Below, in pieces: positions 36,977 to 49,300 of a stretch of 64,000 nucleotides of DNA (its first letter is position 1; each line of letters opens with the position of its first letter). Origin of the DNA: Channa striata. Lineage: Eukaryota; Chordata; Actinopteri; Anabantiformes; Channidae. A program made the translations under genes and the position numbers. The notes under the pieces were generated by a model, which was given only the letters and a program-made list of their open reading frames with translations, ran no database searches and was not told where the DNA came from. The stretch is taken from positions 22,313,275-22,377,274 of the forward strand of contig CM065179.1 of the NCBI GenBank assembly GCA_033026295.1, read 5' to 3'.

Positions 36977-37268
36977 GAACCACGATGACGCAACGGCAGC
37001 GCTCAAAGTGTCGGCTTCATAAAACGTCCCGCTACAAGAAGTTTTATTTATTTTATATAAGGTAAAAATAAAAGTGCTGATACACCGACAGTCAAACATC
37101 TGAGAAAATTAGGAGAAACATGAGGAACAACCGTCTCACTGATCCATCATGACGGCAACAGGCCATGTTCATATCAGCTGTAAAAGAAATCTGCCGGAGT
37201 GACAGGAGAAATGATCCATCTGCACTGCCACAGAGTCAAAGTCAGATGGAAAGAGTCTCAGAACTCTG

Positions 37269-37269
<1 letters not shown>

Positions 37270-37309
<40 letters not shown>
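37270..37309. repeat. (CA)n microsatellite
   Basis: About twenty uninterrupted CA units between bok and farp2. Confidence 0.95.
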
Positions 37310-37311
<2 letters not shown>

Positions 37312-37524
37312 TGTTCCTCCATCAGCACCGAATCTCAGCTGGACCTGTTCTACTCAACAGGAAATTGCTGGGAATCCTGTCAAAATAAAACACCTACGTT
37401 TGAATCATGTTTGAGATGTTTTTACTCATCGAATGCTGTGTTATGAAGCTGGAACTAAAAAGTGTTGGAAAGTGAAATGCTGCCTATTGGAAATAAATAA
37501 ACAAATAAATACATTTTAATATTT

Positions 37525-37715
37525 ATATATTTTTGATGGAGCTGCCAGGCAAGAGGACGACCAAGGAGGAGATATATGGATGTCCTAACAGAGGACATGA
37601 GGTTAGCTGGTGTCAGAGAGGAAGATGCCCGGGATAGAGTAAAGTGGAAAAGGATGATTCGCTGTGGCGACACCTGATGGGAAAAGCCCAAAGAGAAGTA
37701 GTAGTAGTAGTAGTT
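37525..37715 (+). mobile_element. 3' fragment of a non-LTR retrotransposon
   Basis: The plus strand reads GRPRRRYMDVLTEDMRLAG-like text (here RGRPRRRYMDVLTED), then AREEDARDRVKWKRMIRCGD. This is typical of the very end of a fish LINE ORF2, followed by AAAGCCCAAAGAGAAGTAGTAG and a (TAG)n tail. RTE-like is my best guess of the clade. Confidence 0.5.
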
Positions 37716-38980
37716 CACTTATTTATCCCAACAGACGGCCTTCATTGGTTGAACGCTTAAAGGTTTTACTCCATCAGTTGTTTGCTGCCCTCTCTCTATG
37801 GTACACGTATTCATTTAAAGTCTATGACGGAAACAGCAGAGCTCATTTCAGAGATGTCCGGTCAGTCATGTTCTGAACAGGAAGACCACACTCACTGCCC
37901 CTGTATTGGACTTTACAATTGGCACTAGTGTGTCTGTTAGTTGTGATCTGAAACAAACATTGCATTTAACACTGGGAGCAATACCAAGTCATTTATACTG
38001 AAAACTGTGGGAGCCATCTGACAGGAGCAGTACAGGGAATGTGCTGAGTGGCCATGTTGTTTTTCCAAAGGGGGGGAGAGAAAAAAAAAAAAAAAAAAGT
38101 CAGCAGACTTTACACTCCTCCTCCTCCTCCACTCCCTGACAGAAAACGGTTAGATTTCCCTGGCAGGCAAAATGCTGGCATTTCTGGGGAAGCCGCTCCA
38201 CCCAGTGTTTACACTGTTTGGACATGCCTGAGGAATGCCCTGCTTTGTTTGGGACTGATCAACAGATTTGCCGAGCCCAGAACGGTAGACAAGTAGGCCA
38301 ATCGCCACAACCTGGGACAGGCAACTTCAGTAGCAAAGCCTTTCCCTCCTATTACTTTCATTGACAATATCTGAACTCTTATTTTCTGCCTTTACAATCA
38401 GGCAAACTAACAAAACTCCTTTTTCCCCGTCTATCAGACTCAAGTGCTGTTACAGTATCTCATTATTAGTTCAGCTGAGGTTTCACAACCGAGTTTAAAA
38501 GTTCAAAGTCAATTAAAAAAAAAAAAAAACACTTTAGTGTGGAGAAACAATGTGCAACATCCTTAAACCTAAACAAAGAATTTAGGTCTTGCAAACAGTC
38601 AAAAACAGTAACACACAAGCTCCTCCGAAGCACAGGTGTGCCGCACAACAGCTTAACTGACTGGCAAAGAAGAAAGAAGATTAAGAAAATAACTATTGTG
38701 AACAATTTTGGATTTTTTAAAATGCAACACGAGATTATACACAGCCACATATTCAATTCCGTGTTAAACTCGATGTGATGTAGTACTGAGACCAAAGCTT
38801 CACAGTCCATTTACATTTTCAGGTTTGAACTTTTCTGTAAGTCAAAAGAATTGTAACTCCAAACAGCAAAGCCTGATAACCTTTCTCCATTTGGTGCGTT
38901 CAACTTAAAAAAGGTTAGACAAAAAACACACACACCCACACCAGCAGCTTAAAATTGTCAGCACAAAGGTCAAGTGATTG
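37716..38980. other. Intergenic between bok and farp2
   Basis: No gene seen. In human STK25 lies between FARP2 and BOK; no kinase motif is visible here. A poly-A run occurs at about 38080-38098, with another (A)n at about 38515-38529. Confidence 0.5.
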
Positions 38981-38989
38981 GAATTATTC

Positions 38990-38995
38990 TTTATT
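38990..38995 (-). terminator. Polyadenylation signal of full-length farp2
   Basis: TTTATT on the plus strand (AATAAA in the farp2 direction, context ACCAATAAAGAAT) lies about 1.36 kb beyond the farp2 stop codon. Confidence 0.5.
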
Positions 38996-39232
38996 GGTTA
39001 GACTTTCATTGGAATAACAACGACTACATGGAGCAAGGTCCTGATGACACGCTAAACAATAAATAGGAGTAACATACTAGATGTTAACTGTGTAACCGAG
39101 TCAGCCTCTCGCTTTGTCTCTCTCACACACTCACACTGTGTCAGATGGTTTGGGGCAGACCTCCTTCGTCACCTTCTGTTACAGCTCCAGAGACTGTGGA
39201 GGTGTAGGTAGGACTACCAACTGCCATTTATC

Positions 39233-39384
39233 CACACACACACACACACACAGGATTCCAGTCTTCATACAACATTTATATCAAATACACCAAGCACTGA
39301 ACACTTGACAACAATGACATTTCACTGATGTCTCCCATATGTCAGCTCCCACTTGTCTAAACACACACACACACACACACACAC
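39233..39384. repeat. Two (CA)n microsatellites in the farp2 3' UTR
   Basis: CA runs at about 39233-39252 and 39361-39384 fall in the probable 3' UTR of full-length farp2. Confidence 0.9.
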
Positions 39385-40351
39385 AGCAAGACATAATCAA
39401 GTACAATTACTTCAAAATATGTTCTTCTGGTTTGTTTCGAGAAGGAAAATCTGCAACCTTTACACAGAGTAAACACTAAAGTAACCACAGCACAGCATTT
39501 TCTGGAGTTGTTATCCCTTTGCAAAAAAGACAAAAGATTATGTTTGATATTAAAAGAGAGAAATGTAGCACCAAACTGGCCATAACACTGCCTAACTAAG
39601 CATTAAACAGATCTGCTCTTTTATGAGCATTTGACACAAGCTTTGCATCCTTCCTTTACTAAGCGAATAAAGCCTTAGGTTTAGAGTTTTAGAAATAAAT
39701 ACTGCTAATACAAACACTTTCCGCAGGTTGTTTTAAATCCTGCAAAATGCCTCGTTGCCAAACAGCAGCAGGGATTCCTCGAAACTTCCAATGCTTCTCC
39801 CACACTCTTTACAACGTACCATGAACTTTCGTCTTTATCCCAGTCACACATACCTCAGACTCTTTCAAAGTAGAATGAAGAGAGCACATGCTATTGTGAA
39901 CCTTCATTTTCCACATGCTGTATACAGTATCATCGGTGCCCTTCTTCATAACACAGCGCCGTAAAAAACAAAACCACAACAAAAAAGCCTTCACTCATAA
40001 TGCAGTGAAGCCAAAAGTCCCTCAAAAGCCTAAATTGAAGCCCTTTGTGTTCGATTTGGTCCCCAAAAATAAAATTGTAAAAAAAGTATTTCCTGTGGTA
40101 TGTGCACTACACATGCAATATAATATACATCTCTCCCTTTCATCACGTCCAATATAGTGTAACGAACATTTTCATTGACATCATTTATTATGCATCTGAA
40201 TCAAGCGGAGAAATGTTAACACTTAAACTGGCATTATCTTTCCTTGTCAGGTGTCATTGTAAAACGCGTTGATTCAAAACAAAAAAAAACAAAAAAGTTC
40301 CTATTGTCATCTCAGAGGCCCAGCCTCTAGACGCATGATGCTCGATTCAGT

Positions 40352-43300
40352 TCAGTTTCCGTTTATCTCCATGGGACTTCCTTTAGGTATGAGCAGGCTC
40401 ATCCGGCCTGTGGTGCTGGCTGCACTCTTGATCACCTCCATCCATCTGTGAAGACAAGACAAGACGTTTTACAAAATGGTCTCTGTTTGGGTCGGTCACA
40501 GAATTAATGGTGCACACGCTCATACCTTTCAAAGGTGTACTCGCTCTCTGCTCTGAAGAAGTAAACGTGGGACTTGAACTGCAGTTTGAAGACGTACTCC
40601 TTGTGAATGCTGTCCGACTCCTCCGGGGTGCTGACTGTGTAGCCAAGCAGGGGGAGACTAGCCAACGGGAAGTCGTCCTGCAAACCGAAACAGACCCTCT
40701 CACCTCAGTTGTGTGTTTGTACTGGGTTCGCATACAAGCTCAAAGTATAAGCCCTGGGCTGCAAATACTAACCTGATGAGTCTTGTAGAAGAACAGGCAG
40801 AAGTTGGTGAAAACAACCCAGAGTTTCTGCCACCCATTACTGTTCTTGAACTTCCTTAGAAGGTAACCTGAGAGCTGGTTCTACACAGGAGGAGGAAGAA
40901 AATGTTAGTGTATGTGATGTTTACACATTAAGTCAGTGATTTGTGGCTCTAAGTAAGTGACTGGTCGTGGTATCTCTCACTGAATACTTATTGGTTACCA
41001 GTTGCTTTTGGGAGATCATATTAGTATCACTGTTTACATGCACTATGGGAAAACTTTGGTTTGATAGTTGTGTTTTTGCATCTTTTGCCAGTGGTGCCAT
41101 CAGTTGGGTCAACACTGCACTGACAAAAGGACTTAATGAAACATGACTGAGTGAGTCACATGAATTTTTTAAACAAACCCAAGTGCTAAACTGACATTCA
41201 TCACAGTTTACAGTCTGACAGGCCTTGTTCAACTTTGGCCTAATGTACTTGCTGTAGTTGTGCAAACCTTAAGCTTTCCTGTGCAATGATGACTTCCAAA
41301 TAAACTGAAAGTGTATCTGGAAAAACTACTGGCTTATTTGAAACCAGTTTTTCAGATTTTGTCTCTTTTGACATGCGGGGGATGAAACACAAATCCATAA
41401 CTGCCATTAACCCAGTCCTATTCTGGTTAACGTTTGTGGCCCACACCTCCAATACCTGGTTCATGCGCAGATAATCAGTGAGAGAGAGGTTCTGGTTTCG
41501 ATACCAGCAAACATGTGTGATGGTGTTTGGTCTTTGGCCCTGACCGAGGAGATAGCGAGGAGGAAGCTCTGGCGAGATGGCCGGAGAGCCGAAGACTGAG
41601 AGGCGTGAAGAGAGAAGAAAGAAAGACAGGGTGCAGAGAAAGTGTTAGACTGTTAACTTTGAGAAGAACAAAGGGGAGAGAAGAACCAGAACCAGGAAAT
41701 CCTTCGGGTCTGCCGAGTGAAAAGGTTAGCGTCAGCAAAATGATGACAGAAATGTTCTCGCATGCACACTATTACAATCATATCACTTGCATATGGATTC
41801 ATCAGAGCTAAACACTTTGAAACAGCAGTGACAGTAAAAGTGTCAGATATTAACAATCACAGGGAAAAAGCGTCGTTAGAGGAAACTGAGGAGTTAGAAA
41901 GAAAAGGTCAGATGCCAAGTTGGAGCCTAGGGCAATGAAAGCTGCTTTGCCAATTCCACCAGTGTGATGCTATAATCTGGGTGTGTCAGTGGGTGTATAT
42001 TTGTGTCGCTGTGGGCGGAGGAGGAGTACCTCCACAGCCAGGCTGTGATCAGACATAGACACACTGGTGTTGCGGTGCCAGCACACATGCATGGTCGTGT
42101 TGGCACGGTGATGTGTCTGCCTATCCAGTGAAGTACGGGAAGAGTTCATGTCATCCTCTGACTCCTGCTCCAGAGAAACCTCGTCCGATGATCCTGAGGG
42201 AGGAAGGGGTGGGACAGGAAGTTGTGTGGAGGAAAGGGATTAACTGCACATTTGAATGACCAGTGTCCCAAGGAAAACACAAAGCAAGACCACACAGCAC
42301 ATACTGTATATCCCTGATTAGTCACTGGAGTTAATGTACACGTTAACATAAGTGAAATGAAGCTCTTACGGTTGGAGCGGTCACCAAGTTCAGCATCAAG
42401 AAAGATGCTGGATTTATCTTGAGACTTCTTGGCCAGGTCAATAGCAATGTTCAGGTCTTCAATCCACTTTCCCATCTCCACTTTAGAACTGAAAATGCAG
42501 CCAGACACATGTATAAGAAACTTATATTGACGCATTTATATAGTACTCACATTTTTACTGTCCTACTTTGTGTTTCTAAAAATCAAATTAAACTCATTTA
42601 TGTCTGCATTGCTTTGACAGTTTCTAAATGTTCATTTCAGTTTATGACCACTTGGTTACTACAGAGGCAACTTGTGCGCTAACTGAAGGTCTGTTCCAGT
42701 CTAAAATGTTCACTTTTCTTTCCCAACTCTTACCTGGCAGCCACAACAATGGTTCTCTGAGCAGAGTAAATGGTGAAGCAATGGGGGACTGACCACTCAT
42801 TTTCACTTTCCTCAACCTAGAGATCAAAGAGAAAGTCAGAACTATTCAGCCACAAGAAAAAACAGCCTTAAAATTGTGAAGTGTTTGCGACATGGGATTT
42901 AAAATTAGGAATAGAAAGTTTGAGAAATAAATCTGACAATGTGACTGAAGTCAGAGAGGCAGCCCCCCCCCTCAAAATACACACACACAAAACACACAGC
43001 CCTGATAAGAGAAGACATCATTTCCTGCATATAATCATCATTTTTACGAGACCTACACCGCTGATTCTAGATGTATAAACAGCATGGCTATAGATGGCGG
43101 AGAAAAACGGACAAGATGCTTTGTCTAAAGCAACCTGCTAGATGTGCTTTTTTGATTTGTCTACAGAAGCATGGAAGAAGAAGGGAAGGGTTTGTGCATC
43201 CACACTGGCAGAGCTCAGAGGACTTACCGGTGCATCCAGCACTATGAGCTGCAGCCAGGAGCAGAGCAGAAACACGCAAAGTTAGGAGACCCAGGCCCTT

Positions 43301-46300
43301 CTTCCTCAACACACTACCACACTCAATCACACTGACAAAACCTTACGTGTTAACATCCCACACTTAGTAATCCTCCGTTGGAGTCACTGCCAGGATCTTT
43401 CAGGACTGATGCAGGTTAACGAGGGACACAAACAGCTTGTATACTCACTATCATGCCATGAAGGGGCAGCTGTCCATGGACTCTGAACTGATTAGTTGCT
43501 GTGACACCTTTACTTGTGTAGAGGAGCATGTCTGAGAACTAAACAAAAAAAAAAAAGACAAGAAAAACAACATGCATAAAAAAAAATTATTAAAGCTTTA
43601 ATTAGAGTTTAAAGTAATAGCAGTTTTGTACTAACCAGAAAAAACATTCTTTGCTGCAGTCCTTTCTTGGTGAGCTTGTACAGACAACCCTCTCGAATGA
43701 ATTCCTACACAAACACAAAGAACACAAGACAACTATCACAGTCTAACCCTGTTTTCCAGCGCCCCCTACCCTCTGTGCTGTTGCACTCACCCTGCCTGGT
43801 GCTATTAGGTTGTCTATACCGATCAGGTCTCTCTGAAGCTCTGTAAGTTTCTGGAAATTCTCCAGCCGGATGAGACTGCTCTGCAGCTGAGTGGCTATGT
43901 CTGCCACCTCCTTCAGAGCCTCTGTAGAGACAATGATCAAAACCCATGTGAGTTACGTCTGTCTTGTTATCACTGGCTGCAATAACACTACAAATGAGAA
44001 AAGAGTTTGTGAAAACAAAAGTCTTGTTGCTCATATTGACAAAAATCATGAAAAATAACCTGAGATCTACAAAGTAGTAAAAAGTAAAAACAAAGATGGT
44101 CTCAAGTTATTAGGTGGAAAACTTATTTAGAATTAGACAACTCACCCTTGCAGTCGTCATAGTCCCGGTGTGCAGGGGAATAATGCTTGCATAGTCTCTC
44201 CAAGATGAGTTTGTAGTGCATGAGGCGCTGGATGGGCTTCAGTAGGAATGTGTTGAGGGGCAGGTAGCAGACCTTCTGCAGCTCAAACTCTTTATAGACC
44301 GTCTCCAGCTTCTTCAGCCTCTTGGTGGCCTTCTCCAGCTCTGTTAACACCTCATCATGCTTCTGTAGGTAGCTGGTGAACTCCTGACGACATTCATAAA
44401 ATGCAGGACAGTGTGTTGAATGTCAAACCATTAAAACAGAAATCATGTTAAGGGACTGTTAAACATTCTCACCTTCAGAGCACACATGTTCCTCAGCATC
44501 ACATCCCCAATCCTCTGGTAGTCCCCTTTGGCGTGAGCGTTAGAGCGCCCCTCCCTGTGGAAATGTATTCATTACCATATGATCAGAGGTTCCCATACAT
44601 CTCACCAACGAAACAACTGTCTTCTATTGAATGAGGACCTACCAGAGAGCCAGCCTCTGGTCCAACTCCTTGAGGAAGCCTCGGTGGAACTCATAGATGG
44701 GGTCGATATTGGAGAAGAGGAGCGTCATCAGGCCTTCTGGCATGGCGTTGTCTTTGATCACAGCACTGCGGAACCACTGGGAACAACCGAAGGACCACAT
44801 TGATATTCAAACTTTTTTAGTAGAACAAACAGATGGGTATGCCAACTTTGGACAGTACCGAGTAATTAAAACCCTCACTTCCAAAACTATACAGATAAAG
44901 ATAATAAAGGGGCAATAATCAAACCGTTTGAAAAAGTTTACCTCTGCAACTAATTTTCGAATTATGACGCAATCTCAAAAACTGAGTCTTTTGTCAACGG
45001 GAAAGAAAACAAAGTATGCTTAAAGGACAATTGCAGACTGAATGCAACACACAGTGAAAACCCTGTTAGAACAGAGATATTTTATGACACTGGTTCAGAA
45101 TACTCAATATACACAATCTAGATGCTAAACATGCGCCAGTATATGTGACCAAAGCAAGTGCTGAGATTCTAAAAGCTTAGGACAAAATAAAAATGTACAT
45201 CAGAAGTTAATGCCCATTTATGGGGAGGCTTTATATTCTCGAATTGCAGTGCTGCTTGAAGGCCATTACTAGGATGATTTACATTTCCAATTGTGATGGG
45301 CTATGCATCTTCAGATCTGTGTTAGCTTCTGTCCCGTTAAGGAGGCCTGCTGGTGGGCCGAGCAGTAAAGCCATGGGTTATGAGAACAGTGGACACTCCT
45401 GTGTGTTGTGGTCATGCAGACTCTTTATAGGACTGTCCTAACATTTTGGAAGGGCTCTGGGAAAAGGTGGAAAGCCTTGGGAAAGTCAAATGCCATTTTT
45501 TGTTTTGTGTGACTTGTTCTACATACTGTAGGTTTATACATTTAGTTGTTGTTGAACTTTGGTCTAAATTGTCCTTCAATTTACAATTGAAATGGCTGAA
45601 CTTCATCTAAAGCATCTGTTCATACACACCAATGGAAACCATCACGCAAGATGCGGCCTTGATCACCTGCAGCAATTTGGTGTTCAAGGTACCCAAAAAA
45701 ACTCTGCAATTTTAAAACACATAATTATAATAAACTAATAAAAAAAAGACAACTTACCACAGTGATGACCTCAAGGTCTTTAAGGTACGTTCGCTCTGTG
45801 GTCAGAATCTCTTTGGCAATGAAGTAGGCTTTATCCGTGGGATATCGCTGAAAGAGGCACAGGTGGTTTTAAAGTAAATCGATGGGCAGCAATCTATGCA
45901 ATTCACGTCTTTCTAAAGGAAACTTACTTTCCTTTCACTCCCTCCCTCTACAAAACTTAGAAAATCTATATCTCAATGTAAATGACACTGCTGGCAAAGT
46001 GTGTGGGTTGTGTGATTTCAAACGAGTTGTGAGGCGGGGGGGGTGGAAGGGTGGCATGTAACAGTGTACCTTCCTTCTGCCCTCCTCCTCCTCCTCTAGC
46101 CTGGCATTGCTGCCCACCTCACTCAGGATTGGGCTTTGCAGGGGTGACGGGGCCTGGCCTGGGAGGCTGAGGGTGGACATCTGGAAGGAGGGCGACAGGC
46201 AGAGGGGACCCTTGGTGTTGAAGGGTGAGAGCTGAGGGCTGTCCACGATGGAATCTGTGGATGAGGGAACACAGAGGAACTTAAGAATTGAGTGGAATTA

Positions 46301-49300
46301 GTGTTTCTGTGAAATAAATTGGCTCTTAAAACAAAGATTGTATAAGAGTGAAGAGCAGAAGGAAAATACTGAATAAAAGGAATCACAAGGGTTAAAAGGA
46401 TTTTACACAAAACAGGCCCAACATGATCTTGGGTGGAGGGTGGAGTTTAAATCAACAACTATGTCTCTACACAAAGTGGAACTTAGCACAGTAGCATATC
46501 TGCAGTAGTGCTACAAACATCATATATTAAGTTGCATACAGGCATATGACAGTAAATATCTTCTTCACGTAACCACTTCCCCCCCTCAACTAGATTACGT
46601 CTCCTCAGAGAAATACAACAGCTGTACTTTGAACTGAAACAAGTGCCGCAAACGAAAGGAGAGACAGCAGACTAAGACAAGTAATGGCTCCCACATTTTT
46701 CCACTATTGTTTTCAGAGCACTCTGCACGACAAGTACAGGTTTCATTGCCAACTTATACGAGCCCGATTCCACTTCAAACCACTGACTCTGCCGCTTTTG
46801 TTCTGCCTGAGAGCTACACCACAAGTCAGGAGACAAAACAAGAACCAACTCACAGGTCAGCACAGCTGTTCTTCTACTTCTATTAGAATAGAAAGGGGGG
46901 GGGGGGGGGAGCTGAAGTCTCAGGAAAAAAAAAAAAAAAAAAAAACGTATTTGACCCGGAAATAATTGCTCATGCAAAGACTTATGAGGAATGTGGCTTG
47001 TCTGGGGGACAAATAGTTGTTTGTAGTTTATCTGGTATGCCCCACAGGGAAGGACATTAGGGGAAAAAGAGCGCCGCCAGTCTCCACAGCGGGAAGATGG
47101 GGGTTTGCTGTGGAATGACTTGGCACAGAGCCTGTCTAAACAGGGAGTACACATACTCAGCTGGAATCAAGCTGAGGAATCTTGTGTACGAGTTTCACCC
47201 AACCCCCCCCACAGCACGCAAGTCGTTTAAAAAGGAAAACAACCGTGTGTACACACTTGTTGCAAGACCATACAGGCTTCTTATTCTAATGTTAAACTAA
47301 GTAAATAATTAACTTCAATTTCTCTAGGAGGAGATGATTCACATGTTCAATAAAACACACTGACCTAGTTTAGGCCTACTAAGGAGTAAAAATAAATAAA
47401 TAATAAAGTTCACATTTCTAATTCTATTTTTGGTCCCATCTTTGAAATGTATATGTGGAAAGTTGGTCTTGCAGTCTTCATTTAGTTTTCAAATTACTTC
47501 ATATATCAGGATACAAGAGCACACCTATAAAACACACAACAATTTCAGCCTGGTTTCTTCGCATAACCAAAAAGAATGTTAAGTCTGACATTCATGGTAC
47601 CCAAAAGTGATTACTTTATTCTTGAGAGTAAAACATACAAACATTAAGTACAGATTGTTTATAATTAGTAAATATACAAGTTCAGGATTAAGTGATGATT
47701 ACTTGATGCCTAAGTGCAGTTAGCTTAGCTGGTGACAATTGTCAGCCCCTTGTTAATTAATCTTTTGTTGAGATGTGGGACGTATTGTATGGTAAAAGAA
47801 GTAAGGTAGTTCTACATGATCAATAGCATGTGAAACAAAAAGTTCCCCTCCAATGTGACACAGAAACAATAGTTAACACAGATTTTTAAGGTATTTTCAT
47901 ATGAGTAAAATGGCTATGCACCGTCCTTCAAAATGACAATGAGAACAGGTGAGTGTTTACCAAGACTCCTCTGATTAATAAAGACAGAACTCTCAATGTA
48001 GAAATCTGTATTTCCTCTGCCAACCTACTGAAAAATGAACAGGGACTGAAAAGTAAAAATAAGTGCTTTAAAAAAAAGGCATCATGGTGCAAGTGCTGCA
48101 GACAAAAGACGACTCAACCACAGGTACAAAAAGAAATTGGCCAAAGCCGAGGGAAGTGTACCATCAGAGCTCAGATGAAAGGAAATGAACTATGACTGAT
48201 TAGTATTGGCATTTCATGTTCTATGGCACAAGTGAAAAACCTACAGAGTTGACAAGACCAGACTATAGTCATACCTCAGACCTGGAGGTTGAAGAAAAAT
48301 TATATATTAAAAAAGGCTTTGTACATTCTTGTGTGTTAGTGACTGACCATGACAAGACAAACTATTGTTCCTTTATCAACGCTTAACAAAAAAAAAAAAT
48401 TATTAAAACTCCACTATGATAGTACTGCAAGAGTCATGGTTGGCATGCAAATGTTTGTGTTTCCATGCACTCCATTCAAATACTTCACATTCAAAGTTCT
48501 AAGAAGTACTACTCTATTAAAAACTGTTGTTTACTATAAATTAGCCTTACAAACGTGTAAGATGATACATTCATTTTGCAGTAAAGTGGTGTTCACAGTG
48601 TACTTAGTGGCTCATTTGTACACTGCTTACATTCTTGAACTAAGGCAAGCATGTTAGTTGATGCCAATTCTGGTGAAATTTTCTTTTAAACCCTTCAGAT
48701 ATAATGAACTTAATACAAACTTAAGTACAGGACAACTACTGAAATCTGTGAACTAGACTGATGTGAAAACTACTTTAGCCAGCAGATGTCAGTGAGGCAC
48801 CCAAGTGCAAATGGAAAGTGGCTCCATGATATGTCTTTTGTTTTTTTAATTAGGAGCCCTGTCAGGATCATTAACCCTGGACAACTGTTGGCTTCATTTA
48901 TACCCTGAGATTAGGCAAAGATTAATCATTACCATCGACTGGAAAACGTTGCACAAGAAGTACCATCTAAGAAATAACGAAATAAGCTTAAGACAACTGT
49001 GATTAGTACCAGTCATATTAATAGATATTAGGGATATTACTTTGTAAATATGATTTATCATATTTTAAGTTTGCTTTGTGAATAAAATTGTAGAATTTGT
49101 AACAAAAACTAATTTCGTCATTATATCTAAGTGAAACTATTAAGTCGGGTAATCAAATCAAAACATGGGCGCAGAATATTATCTTTCTAACAACCTGAGT
49201 TAAATTCCTATGTATTCAGCAGATGGAAGGCAACCAACCTTAAAAAGGTTGTAAACCTAGCAAGTAGGATACAAAGCTTCCAGAGAAAAGCACAGGTTCT

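Noticed and set aside
36841..40351. Search for STK25 between farp2 and bok
   Set aside because: No kinase motifs such as HRD or DFG in a plausible frame; only repeats and the farp2 3' UTR.
41475..41811. Other frames over the alternative farp2 exon, both strands
   Set aside because: Only the frame with HVCWYRN fits the neighbouring exons' phases and shows homology.
46672..47154. Minus-strand open frame of 160 codons
   Set aside because: Runs through poly-G and poly-A tracts giving poly-Pro and poly-Phe; no conserved blocks and no fitting splice sites for farp2.
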